DNA of 62,000 nucleotides, taken from Adiantum capillus-veneris (Eukaryota; Streptophyta; Polypodiopsida; Polypodiales; Pteridaceae). The translations under genes and the position numbers were made by a program. This document shows positions 56,342-62,000 of the stretch, piece by piece. Below the pieces are notes generated by a model that worked only from the letters and a program-made list of their open reading frames with translations, ran no database searches and was not told where the DNA came from. How positions within the stretch are numbered: the stretch's first letter is position 1; every line of letters starts with the position of its first letter. The stretch spans positions 9,127,501-9,189,500 of the forward strand of contig CM043967.1 of assembly GCA_014529385.2 (NCBI GenBank), read 5' to 3'.

Positions 56342-57820
56342 TGTCACTAGCGTGTGACTACTATCTATCCTTTTTGTTGATTTCTTTCTTATTATCTATT
56401 TACTTTCACTTTTTGGAAACACCCCTCGGGAAATCTAACTGCCCTGCATTGCATAGCTAGTGTGGAACTGTCCAGAGGGAGTCCAGGACTGAGGGCAAGA
56501 GAGCACTAAGGTTGGACAAAGACTATGGTTAGCCAAAGTGGGGTCATTGACTAGCCAAAGTGGAATCCTTTGCTACAGAGGCTACATTTCAGTTCTGGAT
56601 GTGGCCACAGTGTACAAAGAGGGTCGGATGACCTAGAAAGATACAATGGCAGCATCTCCTAAAATTTAGGGAACTGCTATTTTGGGACCTGAAAATGTGT
56701 TGGCGTCATTATCTTCGGAATGACAAGGGGGACATTTTCTTACTCTGCCGTGAAGTCAACTGGGCAACCGGTTGGGATATTTTTAGACGGCAACCCCGAA
56801 ACGGGAAAATGCTTATAAATGTGTCAAAGTGGCACCTTCTTGTGCACTTGCCTCATGCATCAAGAAGTGGCGCTGAATTTAGGAGGGGGAGAGCCTCATT
56901 TTCAGATTTGTCACAGGTTAAGAGCTATGGAGTGCTTGCTTTCCCTCTTATGCACAGTGCGGTGCCAGGAGTGATGCCCTGCACGCTACGCACTGCCCTC
57001 TCTCTCCCCTTTGGCAGTATGTTATGCCCCTCTAGTGGGCTCTTCATTTGACCAATGTACAATTGTGTGGGTTCATGCGCGATTGCCGAGGCAAGAGCCT
57101 CTTGTACAGGTACTGGATTAGCTAGCGGCTAATCCCCCCGCAGGTACATGTGAATTCGGAGAGGTTTCACGCCAGAAATCTCGTCCGATTCAAAGGGCAA
57201 GTAGCCCTACAGGTGCGGGAGCTCGAGGACTTGCTACGGATGCGACCGGCACGCGAAACGGAGCCCGAAACAGTGAATTACAGCTTGCTGTGTATTTTTG
57301 CAGGTTTAGGGTTTTGGCCCTAAACGGACCCTAATACCCCCAGGAGGTTCGGGGACACAAGGGGACCGCTGTACAGGTGATCTGGCGCATTTTCAGGGTT
57401 GAAAACAGAGAATTCAGCGTGCTGCAGATTCTCGCCAGGTTTTGTAAAGTGCCCGTATGCGTCGGGAAAGTCAGTCAATGCGTGGGAATACTGACTGTGA
57501 AGGGTTCTAGAACAGTTATGTTGCCGAAATCAGGCTGGAACAGTGGAAATTCAGCCGAGTTTGTGCGGGGCAGCTTGTAGGGAACCACAGCGTTTATTTC
57601 CCTCTTTTGAACAATAAAGAAATACCGAAAGGGGCGCCTAAGTTAGGGGCCAATCTGGTGTCCGTCTACTCATACAGGTGCAATCTAGCAGCCTGTATCC
57701 CTCTCCCCTTTGTTGTGTATTGAAAGTACAGGTAAAATAGACGACTAATAATGGGTGAAAGCTAAATCAAGGTTTAAAGTAAAGTCTACCGCCCTTTTTG
57801 GATTGAACAGGCCGGTTTCA
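56342..57820 (+). mobile_element. 5' LTR of a gypsy element running off the window (1,479 bp)
   Basis: Begins TGTCACTAGCGTGTGAC and ends GGCCGGTTTCA, matching the solo LTRs at 31,857 and 45,605. The post-polyA motif is at 57,610-57,653 (ACAATAAAGAAATACCGAAA). The following bases TGGTTCCATCGACGGG would be the primer site; they are not the usual tRNA-Met site, so this family may use another tRNA. Confidence 0.85.
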
Positions 57821-57928
57821 TGGTTCCATCGACGGGATTAAATCACTTTTTCCCATAGAAGTGAGCCTTGGTCAATTTTGGGCTTGAAGACACAGGGGAT
57901 CATAGACCAGACTCAGGGAATTGCAATT

Positions 57929-59579
57929 ATGGCTGACAGACCAGATGATGTGACTGAAGAGGTCTCCTCTTCACAGGGTCAACAGACACATGAAGTGGGT
58001 GAGTCCTCAAGACCACCACAGACAGATGACGATATATTCAGGACCCAGTTGGCTACTGCTGTGGCTATGTTCACACAAGTAATGCAGAATCCGAGGTTTT
58101 TAGCCTTTTTGCAACCTCCTGTTCCGTCTCAGCAAGTTGGGTCACTGGATCATATTCAAAAGCCTGTTAAGGCTCGAGCACAGGTGATTCATACCGCACA
58201 GTCAATGGAAACACCTGTACACTTGACGGAGAACATGCAGTCTCCACAACCTGTGCCTAAGGTGCAAGAACAGGTGGCTGAGATGCCAGTCTTTCAGGCT
58301 GTACCAGTTCAGCCCGCCACCTTTCAGCAGCCTATAGCTGGTTCTAATGGGCAGGGAAGCAACCTACAGGCTATGCAGTAGGTCTTCCCACCACCTTCAG
58401 TACACCCTGGCTATTTTGGAGGTGGATCGGTATTCCAGAGCATGGCTGGTCATGCACCTGGAAATCAGTTTATACGCCAGGAACAGTGTTTGGGGGTGCT
58501 CAAACGATGATGCCTAACCCCATGTACAGTGTCATGGGTATGCAACCAGGGTTTCAGAGCACTCAGGGCCAATTTGGGATGCCACAGGCAAATTTTGGTA
58601 TGGCTGGAATTACAAATCAGCAGCCAAATATGGCATTTCCAGGTCAAGTTAATAGCGGCCAAGGAACACAGATGAACCCTAATAGTGTTCCCATGTTTCA
58701 GTCACTTCCATATGACAATTTAACGCCGCTGGAGAGGCCAACTCTGTACAAAGAAGGTGGCAAAGGTGTGTCATTCACGACCTTTACAGGGTTTGATGAC
58801 AGGAAGAAGGCTCTTTCATTCCTCCAGCAGTTTGACAAGGCCTATGCAGGGGGAAACTTTACAGAGGCTTCAAAGGTCCGCAAGGCAGCCACTTTCTTGA
58901 CAGGGAATGCGGGACAATGGTGGACAACTTTATTGCTTCAAGGGCAAGCTCCGTCCACATGGATTTACTTCAAGCAGATTTTTGCAGCAGCATGGTTATC
59001 TGATGACTTTGAAGCAGATGTCATGACAGAATGGCACCAGCTAATGCTGCCACTTGCAGAAATCTGGATGATTACAATCGGAAGTTTTGGAAAGCTCTAC
59101 TTCCAGTACCTTCCTATAGGTTTGTGCCTTTGACAGAACAGATTGAAAAATACTGTTTTGGCCTACCCAAAGGATTGAGAAAGTACTGCACAAAGACCAA
59201 AGTCACTACTTTGACGCTGCTCATCGAGGTAGCAAACACTGGCAATGGTTTGCTCAAGGGAGAAGATTGTGAATTTAACACTGGCGTCAAGGCAGGATCA
59301 AGCAAGAAATTCTCAGCCAAGAAGCACGTTCCCAATGAGGCTCCTAAAGGGACTCAGGAGCCGGCCAACGCAGGGAAAGACAAAGCTACGGCTGAATCAG
59401 AAAAGGGACCAGCAAAGAAATGGAAAAGACGTTTTCCTCGCAAGTCAGAAGAGCAAAAGAAGGTCCTGAGGACAGAGAACAAATGCTTTATATGTGAGCA
59501 GCCTGGCCTCATTGCTTACAACTGTCCTACAAAGAAAAGGCCAGTTGATTCTGAAGACAAGGAGGACAGGAAAGGATAG
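57929..59579 (+). pseudogene. Gypsy gag (broken by one stop and two frameshifts)
   Basis: Likely start ATG 57,929 (MADRPDDVTEEVSSSQ). A Gln/Pro-rich N-terminal part has an amber at 58,379-58,381, directly after a CAG codon. The frame changes near 58,490 at a G run, then a Met/Gln/Pro-rich stretch and the gag core appear (FTTFTGFDDRKKALSFLQQF, GNAGQWWTTLLLQGQAPS). A second frame change near 59,040-59,065 leads to NLDDYNRKFWKALLP and EQIEKYCFGLPKGLRKYC. A lysine-rich tail and a knuckle CFICEQPGLIAYNC follow; the knuckle histidine is leucine here. It ends in TAG (59,577-59,579), in frame with pol. Confidence 0.85.
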
Positions 59580-59585
59580 AAGCCC

Positions 59586-61779
59586 ATGGCTGGTCTAGTG
59601 CCAGATATGGTGGGCGACAAGCCAAATTCAGATGCAAGTGAGCTTTGCAGAGCATGGGGAAAGGTCAGGGATCAAACAGTGCTTATCTTCTTTGATCCAG
59701 GTGCCAAAGCCAACTTCATTTCCCCAGAATTGGCTTCAAAGTTGGGAATCAGACCTGAAGAGATGGGGTATACAGCAGAGGCAGGTTTGGCATGTCCTGG
59801 CCATACAGACGCTGTGACACCCATCATTGGAAAGTTGCGTCTACATATCCAGTCCTATGTAGATGCTGAAGAATTTTACATCATGCCACTGGACGGATGT
59901 GATGTGTTGTTAGGTATTCCTTGGTTGTTTCGTGTACAGGGAATCCTGGATGCCTACAACAAAAAGATCACTGTACAGAGCAAGGGAAAGACTCACATTC
60001 TGGAAGTAAAGCTTAAAGGAGAGTCTATTCCTACTGTATCAGCTTCTGCTATTACTTCTGTAATGAAAAAGCATCTTTCTGCGTACTTGGTTTTTGCACG
60101 TGAAGTGTCAGATTGTGATGAATCAAATTTATCTGTGCTAGATAAAGAAAGGTCAATGTTTTTACAACAGTATAGTGACTGTTTTTCCGATTCATTACCG
60201 TGTCAATTACCGCCAAAGAGACCCGAGGACCATGCGATAGATTTGGTGCCAGGCTGTAGCCCACCAAATAAGCCTCCGTACAGGGTTAGTGCGGCTCAGC
60301 AGAAAGAGATAATGGGCCAAGTACAGGAGCTGTTAGAAAAGGGGCTGATTCAGCCCAGTTCATCTCCATTCTGTTCTCTAGTGTTGTTGGTGCAGAAAAA
60401 GGATGGCTCATGGCGTATGTGCATCGACTACCGTGCACTGAACAAGAATACCATCAAGAATAGGTTCCCTATACCTAGAATTGATGATATTATGGACAAA
60501 TTAGGAGCAGCAACTATGTTTAGCAGGATAGATCTAAAGAGTGGGTACCATCAGATCCGCATTAGATCAGAGGATGTGCACAAGACTGCTTTTAGAACGA
60601 CGTTTGGCCTTTACGAATTTTTAGTGATGCCCTTTGGTCTCACAAATGCTCCTCCTACGTTCAATAGGATGATGGACAGAATTTTCCGTCCACACCAACA
60701 GTTTGTTGGTACATTCTTTGATGACATGATAGTCTATTCAAAGAATGAAGAAGAGCATAGGCATCACTTGGCCATTGTGTTCAAAGAGCTACGCAGTCAT
60801 AGGTTGCTCATCAATGCAAAGAAAAGTGAGTTTTTTCTGGAAGAGATTCACTTTCTGGGACACATTGTGTCAAAGGATGGTGTCAGAATGTATCCTGCAA
60901 AAGTTGAAGCGATCAAGTCATGGCCAAATTTGAAGACGGTGCATGATGTCCGAAGCTTTTTGGGACTATGCTCCTATTACAGAAGGTTTATCCGAAATTT
61001 CACTGAGATTGCTTCACCTTTACATGCTCTTCAAAAGAAGGCAGTCACCTTTAGATGGACACAAAAAGAGATTTCAGCTTTTAATCTCTTAAAGGAAAAG
61101 ATGACTTCAAATCCAGCTGGTCATTGTGTTGCCAGATCTTAGGAAGTCATTTGTGGTCCAGTGTGATGCCTGTGGTAGTAGCATTGGTGCAGTGCTAATG
61201 CAAGATGGCAAGGTAGTAGCCTATGAGAGCAGAATTTTGCAAGGGCCAGAGATGACCATGCAGGTCTATGAGAAAGAGTTACTGGCTGTGATTCATGCGC
61301 TCTTAAGTTGGAAACACTACCTGCTAGGTGCAGATTTCGTTGTCCAAACGGACCATCAGACCTTGCGATACTTCTTGACACAGAGAAAGTTATCTGAGAA
61401 GCATATGCGATGGGCAAATATCTTGTCCATGTTCCATTTTCAGATTGTGCATGTGGAAGGCAAGAAGAACGTTGTGGCTGATGCCTTGTCAAGGAAGCCA
61501 CAAATTTCAGCTGTGTCGATTCCTTATCATCATGAACTTGATGATATGAGAGAACAATATGAAAATGAAGAAGATTTTGCAAGGGTCTTCGAGCAGCTAA
61601 TGGATGGACAACGTCATGAACACTATCTTCTCAAAGACGGGTTCATGATGATGCATGGCAGATTGTGTGTCACAAAGCCATTGCGACGCAAAGTTATGGA
61701 AGAGAGTCATGTCCCACCGTATGCATGGCATCGTGGTATCGATGCTACAGTTAAAGCGGTTGAGACATTCTTCTACTAG
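59586..61779 (+). pseudogene. Gypsy protease, reverse transcriptase and RNase H
   Basis: The frame 59,586-61,142 begins MAGLVPDMVGDK. The protease site is LIFFDPGAKANFIS, D-P-G instead of D-S/T-G, so it is probably inactive. The reverse transcriptase shows RMCIDYRALNKNTIKNRFPI, FSRIDLKSGYHQIRIRSEDV (motif-A Asp kept), EFLVMPFGLTNAPPTF and the catalytic TFFDDMIVYSKN at about 60,715. A single-base frame change near 61,115 is followed by RNase H (QCDACGSSIGAVLMQDGKVV, YEKELLAVIHALLSWKHYL, TDHQTLRYFL, VADALSRKP). The frame ends at TAG 61,777-61,779, where a tryptophan is expected (FFY, stop, PTLRRDV). Confidence 0.9.
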
Positions 61780-62000
61780 CCTACATTGAGAAGGGATGTG
61801 GATGCCTTTGTGCGAGAATGCCTAATATGCCAAAAGGTCAAGTTTGACAGGCAAAAGGCACCAGGGTGATTGCAACCACTACCTATTCCAGATAAACCAT
61901 GGGAAAGTATTGCTATGGATTTTATCTTTGATCTTCCGAGAACGCAGACAGGAAACGATGGTATTTGGACCATTATTTGCAGATTCAGCAAACAGGCTCA
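61780..62000 (+). pseudogene. Gypsy integrase, N-terminal part, cut by window end
   Basis: Continues in the same frame after the stop: PTLRRDVDAFVRECLICQKV (the CC half of the HHCC zinc finger), a TGA at about 61,867, then [20 protein letters not shown] with the first catalytic Asp region of the integrase core. The sequence ends before the second Asp, so the 3' LTR lies beyond this window. Confidence 0.85.

Noticed and set aside
57929-62000. Endogenous pararetrovirus (caulimovirus-like)
   Set aside because: Order protease - RT - RNase H - integrase with flanking LTR and primer site is that of Ty3/gypsy; no movement protein is seen.

Overview
This window is nuclear DNA of a land plant. The sequence directly shows an intronless PLS-class pentatricopeptide repeat (PPR) gene, GT-AG introns, and many Ty1/copia and Ty3/gypsy LTR retrotransposons using the TGGTATCAGAGC initiator-tRNA-Met primer site. 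The many long GA/CT microsatellites, the large TE load and the PLS-PPR gene would fit a homosporous fern. That is an inference; no lineage marker proves it.

Layout. 1-3,100: two decayed non-LTR (LINE) tails. 4,318-6,795: the PPR gene, the only complete host gene. 6,800-13,000: mostly non-coding, with a 41-nt G tract, a three-unit 124-bp tandem repeat, exon-like coding remnants (9.65-10.66 kb, plus; 11.3-12.9 kb, minus) and a 26-nt C tract. 13,260-16,878: two tandem copies of a copia-derived element without integrase or reverse transcriptase, sharing the middle LTR. 17,800-24,480: LTRs in inverted orientation, minisatellites, (GA)n tracts and a 303-bp palindrome. 24,910-29,092: a minus-strand chromodomain gypsy element with 153-bp LTR, perfect 5-bp target duplication and an internal deletion. 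30,482-30,955: the first two exons of a Rossmann-fold (RmlD / MAT2B-like) reductase gene. No later exon was found, so the rest of the window may be a giant TE-filled intron, or the gene is truncated.

31,380-62,000 is nested LTR retrotransposons. They include two solo LTRs of a 1.45-kb family (31,857 and 45,605) whose internal-bearing member starts at 56,342 and runs off the window. There is a complete 3.27-kb non-autonomous element (33,799-37,070) with 444-bp LTRs and perfect AAGAT target duplication. A nearly intact young copia element (37,830-43,516) has apparently identical 187-bp LTRs, perfect AGTGA duplication and one in-frame amber stop. Two further gypsy gag remnants (48.6-49.6 and 53.6-54.1 kb) and a 1.2-1.5-kb LTR present as a nested solo copy and as a 5' LTR complete the block.

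The most unusual signals are: a short conserved motif directly after the AATAAA-like signal, found eight times in several LTR families and both orientations; the RT-less elements; and tandem repeats in one LTR copy. All host/TE calls come from reading translations and repeats by eye; no database search was run.
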